This document shows positions 1-7,386 of a DNA stretch of 12,991 nt, one piece after another (the first letter of the stretch is position 1; every line of letters starts with the position of its first letter). The notes under the pieces were generated by a model that saw only the letters and a list, made by a program, of their open reading frames with translations, searched no databases and was not told the DNA's origin. Source of the DNA: an uncultured Ruminococcus sp. (GTDB taxonomy: Bacteria; Bacillota; Clostridia; Oscillospirales; Acutalibacteraceae). The stretch spans positions 1-12,991 of the forward strand of contig CACYDE010000358.1 of the NCBI GenBank assembly GCA_902773045.1, written 5' to 3'. The translations under genes were made by a program, and so were the position numbers.

Positions 1-2
1 CG

Positions 3-3000
3 GTCGTGACCGTTCCCAAAAAGATCATGGGAGTTGCGGTTGAGGCTGTTGAAAACACAACGTTCGATTTTATCGGTCTTGACGATGAAGTGAAAAAGTC
101 CGTGACCGAGGTCGTTATTCCCGACGGCGTTACATCGCTTCCGGCTGATACGTTTGATGAAATGCCGGCGCTGAATTCGATCTCTGTCAACGGCAATAAC
201 GGAACATACAAGACCGTTGACGGAATCCTTTACAGTAAGAACGAACAAACTCTCATTCGCTGCCCCGAGGGCTATGTGAAAGACAATGAGAAAGAAGAAT
301 TTTCTCTTCCGGCTTCGGTGACTGCGATCGGCAGCGGTTCTTTCAAGAATGTTGTCGGTTTAAAGAAATTTGTCATCAATGAGACGAGCGGAGAGACGAT
401 CTTCATCGGAAATGATGTTTTTGACGGCTGCGGTGATCTCGAAAACGTGACCGTTTATTCAAAAACTCTTGATTTCGGTGAGAATTCGCCGATAACCGTT
501 GAGGAAAATCCCAACGTTATCATGTACGGCTATCTCGGTTCGACGGCTGAAACTTACGCTTACGACGCGGAAAGCAAGGACGATAAGAAGGAAGTTCCGT
601 TCGTTCCGCTTGATTTCAGATATAACATTACAAACAATAACGTTACGATCACAGGCTATGACGGCGATATCGAAGATCTGACGCTCCCGACAAAAATTGC
701 GGGAAAGCCTGTAACAGCAGTCGCTAAGGACGGAGAAAACCCGTTCTTCATCGGCGATCCGAATGAGGAAAGTCCTCTGGCTTCGATCACAATACCCAAA
801 GAGATCACATCGGTTGACCCCGATGTTTTTGATGACCTTCCGAAATTGGAAAATATTTCCGTTGACGATGAAAACCCGAATTATAAAGATGAGAACGGAG
901 TCCTTTTCGATAAGCCCGGAAAAGAGCTTTTGAAGTACCCCGAGGGAAAGAAAGATCAGAAATACACGGTTCCCGAGTCGGTTGGAACGATAGGCGAAGA
1001 GGCTTTCAAGGATAACCCGAATATTAAGGAAGTTGTCGTTCCGGAGAATGTTGACACGATAGAAGACAATGCGTTTGAAAACTGCCCCGAGCTTGAAGAC
1101 GTTCTGATCTATGATCCCAAAGCGAATATCGAGGGAACGCCTTTCGACAACGATCCAAAACTGACGATCCACGGCTACCTTGATTCAACTGCCGACGATC
1201 ACGCCGAGGAGAACGATATCCCGTTTGTTCCGTTTGATTACAGATATGAAGTAGTTGACGACGGGGTCATTGTGACGGGCTATGACGGAAATCAGCAGAA
1301 CCTGAAGATCCCCGAGAAGATCGAAGGAAAACCCGTTGTCGGTCTTAAGCTTGACGATGAAGGAACGCCTTTCGCAGATGAGAATTCTCCGATCAGAAAC
1401 ATTACGATCCCGAAAACGGTGACCGAGATCGCCCCCGATGTTTTTGATTCGCTCCCGTCTTTGAGAGCTATCGACGTTGACAATGAAAACCCTAACTACT
1501 CCAACGACGACAAAGGCGTACTTTTTGATAAGGACAAGGACGAACTCGTCAGATATCCCGAAGGAAAGACAGACAAGAATTACAGCGTTCCCGAAACCGT
1601 TAAAACGATCGGCGACGGCGCTTTTGATGACTGTGATAATCTCGAAAAGGTAGATATCCCCGATTCCGTTGAGAATATCGGAAAAGGCGCTTTTGAAGAC
1701 TGCGACAAGCTCAGCGACGTTGATATCCCCGAAAAGGTGAAGGAGATCAAACCAGACACATTCAAGGGCTGTGATTCGCTTTCCGAGATGGAGATCCCCA
1801 AGACGGTCGAAAAGATCGGCGATGACGCATTTGAGGATTGTCCGAAGCTTGACGACGTTCTGATCTATAACCCCAAGACAAAATTTGACGGAACACCTTT
1901 CACGGAAAAGGAAGATGAGAAGCCGACCATTCACGGTTACCTCGATTCAACAGCGGAGAAACACGCAAAGGATAAAGACCTTCCTTTCGTTCCGTTTGAT
2001 TACAGAGTTGAAAACACACCCGACGGTGTGATAATCACAGGTTACGAGGGAGAAGACCCCAATTTCGCGATCCCCAATGAGATCGCAGGAAAGCCTGTCA
2101 TTGCACTTGACAAGGACGATAAGCCTTTTGTTGACGAGAAGCTTCCCGTAAAAGAAATTATCGTTCCCGAAAACGTAAAAACCATCGACCCCGATGTTTT
2201 CGACGATATGCCGTCTCTTGAAAATATCACGGTTGACGTCAAAAATCCGAATTATAAAGATGAAGACGGAGTCCTTTTCGATAAAGACGGCGAGGAACTC
2301 ATCAGATACCCCGAGGGTAAGAACGATCCCGAATATACCGTTCCCGATACGGTGAAGAAGATCGGCGAAGAGGCGTTCAAGGATAACCCGAATATCAAAG
2401 AGGTAACTGTTCCCAAAAACACCGAGGAGATCGGCGATGACGCATTTGAGAACTGTCCGAAGCTTGACGATGTTCTGATCTATAATCCCGAAACGAAGTT
2501 TGACGGAACACCTTTCACGGAAAAGGACGATGAGAAGCCGACAGTTCACGGTTATCTCGATTCAATGGCGGAAGATCACTGCGAGGAAAAGGATATCCCG
2601 TTTGATCCTTTTGAATTCAGAGTGAAAGATATCGAAGGCGGAAAAGCCGTGACCGGTTACGAAGGTGACAGCGATGTTGTCGATATCCCCGAGACGATAG
2701 CCGGAAAACCCGTGACTGCGATCGAAAACGACGGAGAACCTTTCGGCGATGATAATGTTAAAACGGTGAATGTTCCGGAAGGAATCAAGGACATTGATCC
2801 GTCGGCGTTTGACGGCATGACTTCTTTGGAAAATATTGAAGTTGATCCCGGAAATCCCAATTACAGGGATGAGGACGGCGTCCTCTTTGACGGTGACGGA
2901 AGCGATCTTTTGAAGTATCCCGAAGGAAAACCCGATAAGGAATATGTAGTTCCCGATTCGGTCGGAACGATCGGTGACGGAGCGTTTAAAGACGCAGATG

Positions 3001-4343
3001 ATCTTGAAAAGATTACTATTCCGAAAAATGTTACGGAAATTGCGGACGACGCATTTGACGGTCATGATCCGGATCTGACGATTTACGGATATACGGGTTC
3101 GGAAGCAGAGAAGTTCGCAGATGAACATGATATTCCGTTTGTAGCTCTTGACGCAAACACAGACAGTGACAGCGAAAGCGACACAGACGGCAAATCCGAT
3201 AAGGATAACAGCGAAAGCGACACAGACGGCAAATCCGATAAGGATAACAGCGATTCCGACGGCAATGGCAAATCCGATAAGGATAACAGCGATTCCGACG
3301 GCAGCGGCAAATCCGACAAGGATAACAGTGATTCCGACGGCAGCGGCAAGTCCGACAAGGATAACAGCGATTCCGACGGAAACGGCAAGTCCGACAAGGA
3401 TAACAGCGATACCGATGGAAACGGCAAGTCCGATAAGGATAACAGCGATTCCGACGGAGACGGCAAATCCGATAAGGATAACAGCGATACCGATGGAAAC
3501 GGCAAGTCCGATAAGGATAACAGCGATACAGACGGAGACGGCAAGTCCGATAAGGATAACAGCGATTCCGACGGAGACGGCAAGTCCGATAAGGATAACA
3601 GCGATTCCGACGGAGACGGCAAGTCCGATAAGGATAACACCGATACAGACGGAGACGGCAAGTCCGATAAGGATAACACCGATACAGACGGTAAGTCCGA
3701 CAAGGATAGCACCGATACTGACAACAGCGATTCCGATAAGGATAGCACAGACACTGACAGCAGTGATTCCGATAAGGATAGCACCGATACGGACAACAGC
3801 GATTCCGACAAGGATAACACCGATACGGACAACAGCGATTCCGACAAGGATAACACCGATACGGACAACAGCGATTCCGATAAGGATAACACCGATACCG
3901 ATTCCGACAGTGGAAAGGATACGGATAAGGATCCCGACGGAGATCTTGATACGGACAGCGATTCCGACAGCAAGAGTACGGACGGCGATGATACGGACGG
4001 TGACGATACTGATGGAGACGGCAAGGAAAGCAGCGACACTCCCGGAAAAGAGTCGGACGATACTCCCGGAAAAGATACCGATGATACTCCCACAAAGAAA
4101 GCCTTCATTATGGGTGACGTGGATCTTGACGAGGAGATCACCGCAAACGACAGTATGATGATCCTCAGACGTTCGATCGAGCTTGAAGCTTTTGATTACA
4201 TTCAGGAGATCCTCGCCGATGTAGACGGTAACGGTGAGATCGACAGCTTTGACGCTATCGAAACACTGCGTTTTTCGATTGATCTTGAACCTATGAGCAA
4301 TACGGGCGAACCCGTGATGATAGACATCATAGACGCAGAATGA
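3..4343 (+). CDS. BspA-type LRR surface protein with Asp/Ser stalk and C-terminal dockerin (5' partial)
   Basis: The frame is open to the left edge, so the true start and signal peptide lie outside; the GTG at position 6 is inside a repeat and is not a start. Residues below count from that GTG. Residues 1-1050 are LRR_5/BspA-type repeats (motifs such as IGxxAFxxCxxLxxVxIP) arranged in about five large modules. Each module ends in a (Y/H)GYxxSxAExxA...IPF motif, at about residues 174, 389, 643, 848 and 1027. Residues 1052-1365 are an extremely acidic Asp/Ser/Lys/Thr stalk. Residues about 1370-1430 are a type I dockerin with two calcium loops, DVDLDEEITAND and DVDGNGEIDSFD. Inference: a secreted adhesion or binding protein that is displayed by docking to a cohesin scaffoldin instead of being wall-anchored. 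No catalytic domain is seen in the visible part. A strong terminator follows 64 bp after the stop, so it is the last gene of its unit. Confidence 0.93.
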   Translation, partial: VVTVPKKIMGVAVEAVENTTFDFIGLDDEVKKSVTEVVIPDGVTSLPADTFDEMPALNSISVNGNNGTYKTVDGILYSKNEQTLIRCPEGYVKDNEKEEFSLPASVTAIGSGSFKNVVGLKKFVINETSGETIFIGNDVFDGCGDLENVTVYSKTLDFGENSPITVEENPNVIMYGYLGSTAETYAYDAESKDDKKEVPFVPLDFRYNITNNNVTITGYDGDIEDLTLPTKIAGKPVTAVAKDGENPFFIGDPNEESPLASITIPKEITSVDPDVFDDLPKLENISVDDENPNYKDENGVLFDKPGKELLKYPEGKKDQKYTVPESVGTIGEEAFKDNPNIKEVVVPENVDTIEDNAFENCPELEDVLIYDPKANIEGTPFDNDPKLTIHGYLDSTADDHAEENDIPFVPFDYRYEVVDDGVIVTGYDGNQQNLKIPEKIEGKPVVGLKLDDEGTPFADENSPIRNITIPKTVTEIAPDVFDSLPSLRAIDVDNENPNYSNDDKGVLFDKDKDELVRYPEGKTDKNYSVPETVKTIGDGAFDDCDNLEKVDIPDSVENIGKGAFEDCDKLSDVDIPEKVKEIKPDTFKGCDSLSEMEIPKTVEKIGDDAFEDCPKLDDVLIYNPKTKFDGTPFTEKEDEKPTIHGYLDSTAEKHAKDKDLPFVPFDYRVENTPDGVIITGYEGEDPNFAIPNEIAGKPVIALDKDDKPFVDEKLPVKEIIVPENVKTIDPDVFDDMPSLENITVDVKNPNYKDEDGVLFDKDGEELIRYPEGKNDPEYTVPDTVKKIGEEAFKDNPNIKEVTVPKNTEEIGDDAFENCPKLDDVLIYNPETKFDGTPFTEKDDEKPTVHGYLDSMAEDHCEEKDIPFDPFEFRVKDIEGGKAVTGYEGDSDVVDIPETIAGKPVTAIENDGEPFGDDNVKTVNVPEGIKDIDPSAFDGMTSLENIEVDPGNPNYRDEDGVLFDGDGSDLLKYPEGKPDKEYVVPDSVGTIGDGAFKDADDLEKITIPKNVTEIADDAFDGHDPDLTIYGYTGSEAEKFADEHDIPFVALDANTDSDSESDTDGKSDKDNSESDTDGKSDKDNSDSDGNGKSDKDNSDSDGSGKSDKDNSDSDGSGKSDKDNSDSDGNGKSDKDNSDTDGNGKSDKDNSDSDGDGKSDKDNSDTDGNGKSDKDNSDTDGDGKSDKDNSDSDGDGKSDKDNSDSDGDGKSDKDNTDTDGDGKSDKDNTDTDGKSDKDSTDTDNSDSDKDSTDTDSSDSDKDSTDTDNSDSDKDNTDTDNSDSDKDNTDTDNSDSDKDNTDTDSDSGKDTDKDPDGDLDTDSDSDSKSTDGDDTDGDDTDGDGKESSDTPGKESDDTPGKDTDDTPTKKAFIMGDVDLDEEITANDSMMILRRSIELEAFDYIQEILADVDGNGEIDSFDAIETLRFSIDLEPMSNTGEPVMIDIIDAE
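1814..2565 (+). repeat. Near-identical duplicated LRR module blocks (1814-1950 and 2429-2565)
   Basis: Two stretches of about 137 bp, offset by exactly 615 bp, are almost identical at the nucleotide level. They begin at GATCGGCGATGACGCATTTG and run through the (H)GYLDS module end. Differences are scattered and mostly synonymous or conservative. The other modules of the same gene match these only at the protein level. This suggests recent intragenic duplication or gene conversion between modules 3 and 4. Module 3 (about 254 residues between end motifs) also carries extra LRR units compared with its neighbours (about 215, 205 and 179). Confidence 0.8.
3171..3890 (+). repeat. In-frame tandem repeat: 13 x 39 bp, 1 x 33 bp, 5 x 36 bp (Asp/Ser stalk)
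   Basis: Thirteen consecutive 39-bp units (3171-3677) encode 13-residue repeats of the type SDSDGDGKSDKDN. The first two units are identical to each other at the DNA level and read SESDTDGKSDKDN. A shortened 33-bp unit (3678-3710) follows, then five 36-bp units (3711-3890) of the type TDTDNSDSDKDS/N. All unit lengths are multiples of three, so copy-number change keeps the frame. The DxDxDGxxDxDN spacing resembles calcium-binding thrombospondin type 3-like and EF-hand loops. The array lies between the LRR domain and the dockerin. Confidence 0.9.
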
Positions 4344-4406
4344 TCTTTGCTTTGCAAGTATATTTGAATTTGTAGATATTATTTTTTAAAATGATATCTA
4401 ATACAT

Positions 4407-4440
4407 CCCCCGACAGCATGATAATGTTGTCGGGGGTTTT
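4407..4440 (+). terminator. Rho-independent terminator of the LRR-dockerin gene
   Basis: CCCCCGACA (4407-4415) pairs perfectly with TGTCGGGGG (4428-4436). The stem extends inward, with one G-T pair, to 13 bp around a GATA loop, and TTTT follows at once. It lies 64 bp after the stop codon at 4343. Confidence 0.92.
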
Positions 4441-4501
4441 CTGTGAGTTTCCCACCTTTTTGAAGTCCGAACTGCACTTGCTTTACAGTGCAATAAAGGA
4501 A

Positions 4502-4530
4502 GTATTTTTTTTCGCACACCGGCATATAGA
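4502..4530 (+). promoter_or_regulatory. Possible sigma-E-like promoter of yqfC-yqfD
   Basis: GTATTTT (4502-4508) and CATATAGA (4523-4530) are separated by 14 bp and loosely match the mother-cell sigma-E consensus (KMATATT / CATACAHT), with about 5 of 7 and 5 of 8 positions. In Bacillus subtilis yqfC-yqfD is sigma-E dependent, which motivates the call. The match is imperfect, and a housekeeping promoter elsewhere in 4441-4570 is not excluded. Confidence 0.35.
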
Positions 4531-4587
4531 TTATAGCAGTTCAAGAAAATAAATGTGCAAAAGCAAAATGATTTTGGAGGGAGAAAA

Positions 4588-4866
4588 ATGGGGAGCGATC
4601 CAAAAGGGAAAAAGCCTACGCTTCGCAGCGTCGGTGAGTTTTCGGAGTTCATGGGTTCATCGGTGATTCAGATCTGCGGAAGAAAAGAGGTAACGATCGA
4701 CGGATGTAAAGGTATTGTCGAATATCTCGACTGTGAAATGAAAGTCGGAACAAATGATGGTTATGTTACTGTTTTCGGAACGGACCTAAACATAAAGTAT
4801 CTTAGCATTAACACTGTAGTCGTCGAGGGAAAGCTTCAAAGAATAGAATTCAGCGATCCGGGGTGA
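4588..4866 (+). CDS. yqfC: Sporulation protein YqfC (YabP/YqfC family)
   Basis: A 92-residue protein. The ATG at 4588 is chosen because GGAGG (4576-4580) lies 7 nt upstream; an in-frame GTG at 4555 has no such site. The sequence is soluble-looking, with the family's pattern of short beta strands: a VTIDGCKGIVEY segment, then a CEMKVGTNDGYVTVFG segment, then LSINTVVVEGKLQRIEF near the C-terminus. YabP/YqfC proteins are small mother-cell sporulation proteins whose biochemical role is not well defined. The assignment is strengthened by the adjacent yqfD, its standard partner: the yqfC stop (4864-4866) overlaps the GGGGTGA that serves as the yqfD ribosome binding site, which indicates translational coupling. 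Its presence implies that the organism sporulates or descends from a sporulating lineage. Confidence 0.9.
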   Translation: MGSDPKGKKPTLRSVGEFSEFMGSSVIQICGRKEVTIDGCKGIVEYLDCEMKVGTNDGYVTVFGTDLNIKYLSINTVVVEGKLQRIEFSDPG

Positions 4867-4870
4867 AAAA

Positions 4871-6085
4871 ATGGTAAAGCTTATTCGACTGTTAAGAGGG
4901 TATATTGTATTTTCCGTTACGGGAAGCTATCCCGAAAAATTTGTTAATACTCTTATTCGGCATGGAATCAAAGTGTGGGGAGTCAGAAGTAGGGACGGAG
5001 TCATTTTCTGCAGGTCTAAAGCTTCCGATTACAGATTTATACGGAGATTATCCCGAAGATCAAATTCACGGGTGCGTATCAAAGAAAAATATGGTTTGCC
5101 GTTTATTGTTTTTCGCAACAGAAACCGCGTCGGACTTGCGGTCGGAGCAGTCTGTTTTTTATTAATATTCAAGGCGTTATCCTTGTTTGTCTGGAATGTT
5201 GATCTTTACGGCTTTGAAAATATGAGTTACAATCACGTGAAAGACGTAATGAAAAGCGTCGGAGTCTACGAGGGAGCTTACGGAAATTATGAAAGCCTTA
5301 AAAATATCCAGACCAAGGCAATGATAGATTTTGATAATGTTTCGTGGATAACGGTCAATGTCGACGGAAGCTGCGCCGAAGTCAACATCAGTGAAACGGA
5401 AGAGAAAGAATCCGTCATCGACAGTTCGCCGTGTAATATCAAAGCCGAAACCGACGGTCAGGTGATCCGTGTCGACGCTTACAGCGGAATGAGTGCGGTG
5501 AAAAGCGGAGACGCGGTTGTCAAGGGAAATCTTCTAATCAGCGGAGTTGTTGAAACGGAACTCGGAGGAACTCACCTTGAACATGCTTCGGGATTGGTTT
5601 GGGCGAGAACCGAACGTTCGGAACGATTTATCGTTGAAAAAAACTGCGGTTTTTCGGAGTACGAATCAAACCCCTCAAAAAGATACTCTGCAAATATATT
5701 TAATATCACTGTCCCTCTCACGTTTTCTCATTTCTCTCCGGAAAGAAATTATTTTAATTTTATTGAGGAAAACAGAGCGGAATTCAAAGGGCGCAGCGCT
5801 TCCGTTTCTCTCGTCGGCGAAAGTGTTTATTTTTATGACGAAAAGGAAATTGCGAGAAGCGAAAGCCTTGCGGACGAAGTGTTTAACGCTGAAATGCTTC
5901 TCAATGAGCTGTTCTGCTACGGAGATAAAAAAATAATCGACCGTGCGATCATGCATTCGGCCGACAAAGAAAATTATTATTATGAAGTCAGATATGTTTG
6001 TGAGGAAGATATAGGGGAGAGCAGTGAGATCATAGTAGACATTGGTGAGCAGCAGAACGCCTCCGACGATGAACTTGATCGATAG
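4871..6085 (+). CDS. yqfD: Sporulation protein YqfD
   Basis: A 404-residue protein, close to the usual size of about 400 for YqfD. The N-terminal about 85 residues are basic and contain the family's opening motif (GYIVFSVTGSYPEKFVN). One strong membrane segment covers about residues 88-110 (VGLAVGAVCFLLIF...). It is followed by a large, presumably extracytoplasmic domain with DLYGFENMSYNHV, then SWITVNVDGSCAEVNISE, the latter POTRA-like in character. YqfD is a mother-cell, sigma-E-controlled sporulation membrane protein in Bacillus; its exact job is not established. The start 4 nt after the yqfC stop, with GGGGTGA at 4860-4866, indicates an operon. In many Firmicutes phoH and ybeY follow; here yqfD is instead followed by a repeat-rich gap and a convergent gene, so the cluster is shortened. 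Confidence 0.93.
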   Translation: MVKLIRLLRGYIVFSVTGSYPEKFVNTLIRHGIKVWGVRSRDGVIFCRSKASDYRFIRRLSRRSNSRVRIKEKYGLPFIVFRNRNRVGLAVGAVCFLLIFKALSLFVWNVDLYGFENMSYNHVKDVMKSVGVYEGAYGNYESLKNIQTKAMIDFDNVSWITVNVDGSCAEVNISETEEKESVIDSSPCNIKAETDGQVIRVDAYSGMSAVKSGDAVVKGNLLISGVVETELGGTHLEHASGLVWARTERSERFIVEKNCGFSEYESNPSKRYSANIFNITVPLTFSHFSPERNYFNFIEENRAEFKGRSASVSLVGESVYFYDEKEIARSESLADEVFNAEMLLNELFCYGDKKIIDRAIMHSADKENYYYEVRYVCEEDIGESSEIIVDIGEQQNASDDELDR

Positions 6086-6096
6086 CAAGAATATAT

Positions 6097-6140
6097 TATA
6101 GGCAACACCGCACAGAAATTGCCTATAGTTTACTCGGTGT
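6097..6140. other. Inverted repeats in H-type pseudoknot order downstream of yqfD
   Basis: TATAGGCAA (6097-6105) is a perfect inverted repeat of TTGCCTATA (6119-6127). In addition ACACCG (6105-6110) is complementary to CGGTGT (6135-6140). The order A-B-A'-B' is that of an H-type pseudoknot. It begins 12 bp after the yqfD stop. No T-run follows, so it is not a standard intrinsic terminator. It could be a transcript-end structure or the end of a small mobile repeat. Confidence 0.45.
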
Positions 6141-6185
6141 AATTGAAGGTGAAACGAGATTATAAATAAAATTGATATGTAACTT

Positions 6186-6320
6186 ACCGTAATGAATTAT
6201 CTTTCGGTCGGGGCGGCGAGCGCCGCAGGCAAAATTATCAAGTTTTTTGAAATGAGAAACGAATATTTCAAAGAAAGTTGGTCAAAACCCGACCGTAAAG
6301 AATTATCTTTCGGTCGGGTT
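6186..6320. repeat. Repeat-rich intergenic patch: imperfect 27-bp direct repeat and several hairpins
   Basis: ACCGTAATGAATTATCTTTC followed by GGTCGGG (6186-6212) recurs at 6292-6318 with two mismatches. Inside the patch are a GCGGCG/CGCCGC inverted repeat (6213-6226), a TTTGAAAT/ATTTCAAA hairpin (6246-6253 with 6265-6272) and a perfect 10-bp inverted repeat AACCCGACCG/CGGTCGGGTT (6286-6295 with 6311-6320), which has a further inner AAAGA/TCTTT stem. No open reading frame worth calling is present in the 322 bp between yqfD and the next gene. The pattern fits a small non-autonomous, dispersed intergenic element. Confidence 0.65.
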
Positions 6321-6422
6321 CGCAGAGTTATGTAACTCTAAAACTATCTTCACGTATTAAAAAACTTTCGGTCGGGTTCATAGAGTTATGTAACTCTAAA
6401 ACTATCTTCACGTATTAAAAAA
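6307..6422. repeat. 58-bp tandem direct repeat (two copies) overlapping a gene end
   Basis: Copy 1 (6307-6364) and copy 2 (6365-6422) match at 56 of 58 positions; the only differences are GC versus AT after GGGTTC. Each copy contains the palindrome AGAGTTATGTAACTCT and ends in CACGTATTAAAAAA. Copy 2 contains the stop codon (6408-6410, minus strand) and the last four codons (FFNT) of the radical SAM gene, so the duplication sits across a gene end. Only two copies exist and there are no variable spacers. Confidence 0.9.
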
Positions 6423-7313
6423 ATAATCGGAGGAGGAGCAGTCGAAGTTGGGGATGTATTCTTCGTCGGCGGCACTCAGGTCTTGGGTGAAACCGTCAAG
6501 ATCAAGATCAATCGCATGATCCACCACTTCATCATATTCTTCTTCGGTGATTTTTCGGTTTATTTCCTCGTATTTGTATGCTTCTCCGGAAGGGACATAC
6601 TGACCCATTATGCTGACAAGAACTTTGCTGCCGAAATGCGCCCTGATCGTGCTGAGAACTGCCATTGCATCCTTGGTGTGATTCGGAAGGACAAGAACAC
6701 GGACAATGGTTCCTTTTTGAATTATACCGTTTTCATCGTAGGTGATGTCTCCGGTCTGACGAACCATTTCTTTTATAGCCGCAAGCGCAACGTTTGAATA
6801 GTTGTATGCGCTTGAGTATTTAAGCGCGAGCCTGTTGTCACTGAATTTGAAATCGGGGAGATAAATGTCAACGTAGCCTTCGAGCCGTTTAAGACTTTCA
6901 ACCGTTTCATATCCGCTTGTATTGTACAAAACGGGAATCTTGGGGCGGTAGATTTTAAAGCTTTCAATTATCGCTTCGATAAAGTGACTTGCGCTTACAA
7001 GATTTATGTTGTGAACGCCCTGACGTTCAAGGTTTCTGTAACAGTTTGCGAGTTGTTCGGGAGTTATGAAAACTCCGACGTGGTTTGCGCTGATCTCATA
7101 ATTCTGACAGAAAACACACTTGAGAGTGCAGCCGCTGAAAAAAATCGCTCCGCTTCCTTTGTTTCCGCTTATGCACGGTTCTTCCCAGTAGTGAGGTCCT
7201 ACCCTCGCTACCTTCGGTTTGAGTCCCATTTTGCAAAAGCCGTTTCCTTCAAGCTGAGTCCTTTTGACTCCGCAGTGATGAGGACATGCATTGCATTTTT
7301 CAATTGTATCCAA
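6408..7313 (-). CDS. PflX-type radical SAM protein (COG1313 family)
   Basis: A 301-residue protein. The best start is the TTG at 7313: it gives MDTIEKCNACPHHCGVKR as the N-terminus, exactly where family members begin, and AAAGGAGGGG lies 6 nt upstream. Longer in-frame readings to an ATG at 7421 lack a ribosome binding site. An N-terminal Cys cluster (C7, C10, C14, C27) precedes the radical SAM motif C62-x3-C66-x2-C69 (SGCTLKCVFCQNYEIS), which should hold a 4Fe-4S cluster that cleaves S-adenosylmethionine. Later motifs typical of the family are DIYLPDFKF, VLVLPNH and DGFTQ. It resembles pyruvate formate-lyase activating enzymes but has no glycyl-radical partner gene nearby, so the substrate is unknown. 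The last four residues come from a 58-bp repeat copy. It runs convergent to yqfD. Confidence 0.93.
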   Translation of the reverse strand: MDTIEKCNACPHHCGVKRTQLEGNGFCKMGLKPKVARVGPHYWEEPCISGNKGSGAIFFSGCTLKCVFCQNYEISANHVGVFITPEQLANCYRNLERQGVHNINLVSASHFIEAIIESFKIYRPKIPVLYNTSGYETVESLKRLEGYVDIYLPDFKFSDNRLALKYSSAYNYSNVALAAIKEMVRQTGDITYDENGIIQKGTIVRVLVLPNHTKDAMAVLSTIRAHFGSKVLVSIMGQYVPSGEAYKYEEINRKITEEEYDEVVDHAIDLDLDGFTQDLSAADEEYIPNFDCSSSDYFFNT

Positions 7314-7319
7314 TGGCGA

Positions 7320-7329
7320 CCCCTCCTTT
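7320..7329 (-). promoter_or_regulatory. Ribosome binding site fixing the TTG start of the radical SAM gene
   Basis: On the minus strand AAAGGAGGGG (7329 to 7320) is an almost ideal Shine-Dalgarno sequence, 6 nt before TTG at 7313-7311. No ATG or GTG lies in frame at a suitable distance. Confidence 0.8.
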
Positions 7330-7386
7330 ATAAATGTTTTTTCAGGTGTTTTTCCGTTCGGGTCGTCTTTGCCGACAGAAAAGAAA

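Noticed and set aside
459..3128. Series of minus-strand open frames of 190-250 codons under the LRR gene
   Set aside because: They follow the LRR module period, have no ribosome binding sites, and their products look like reverse-strand shadows of the repeats.
3031..4158. Long open frames of over 330 codons in one other plus-strand frame and two minus-strand frames across the stalk region
   Set aside because: They are by-products of repeat units whose lengths are multiples of three and that lack stops in several frames; the products are low-complexity and have no start signals. The dockerin frame is the coding one.
4473..4492. TGCAC/GTGCA inverted repeat before yqfC as an operator
   Set aside because: A 5-bp match is too short to separate from chance and it does not overlap the candidate promoter.
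6307..6422. CRISPR-like array (the minus strand contains GTTTTAGAGTTA, similar to the start of some type II repeats)
   Set aside because: Only two copies, tandem with a 58-bp period and no variable spacers between them, and no cas genes. It is a simple direct repeat.
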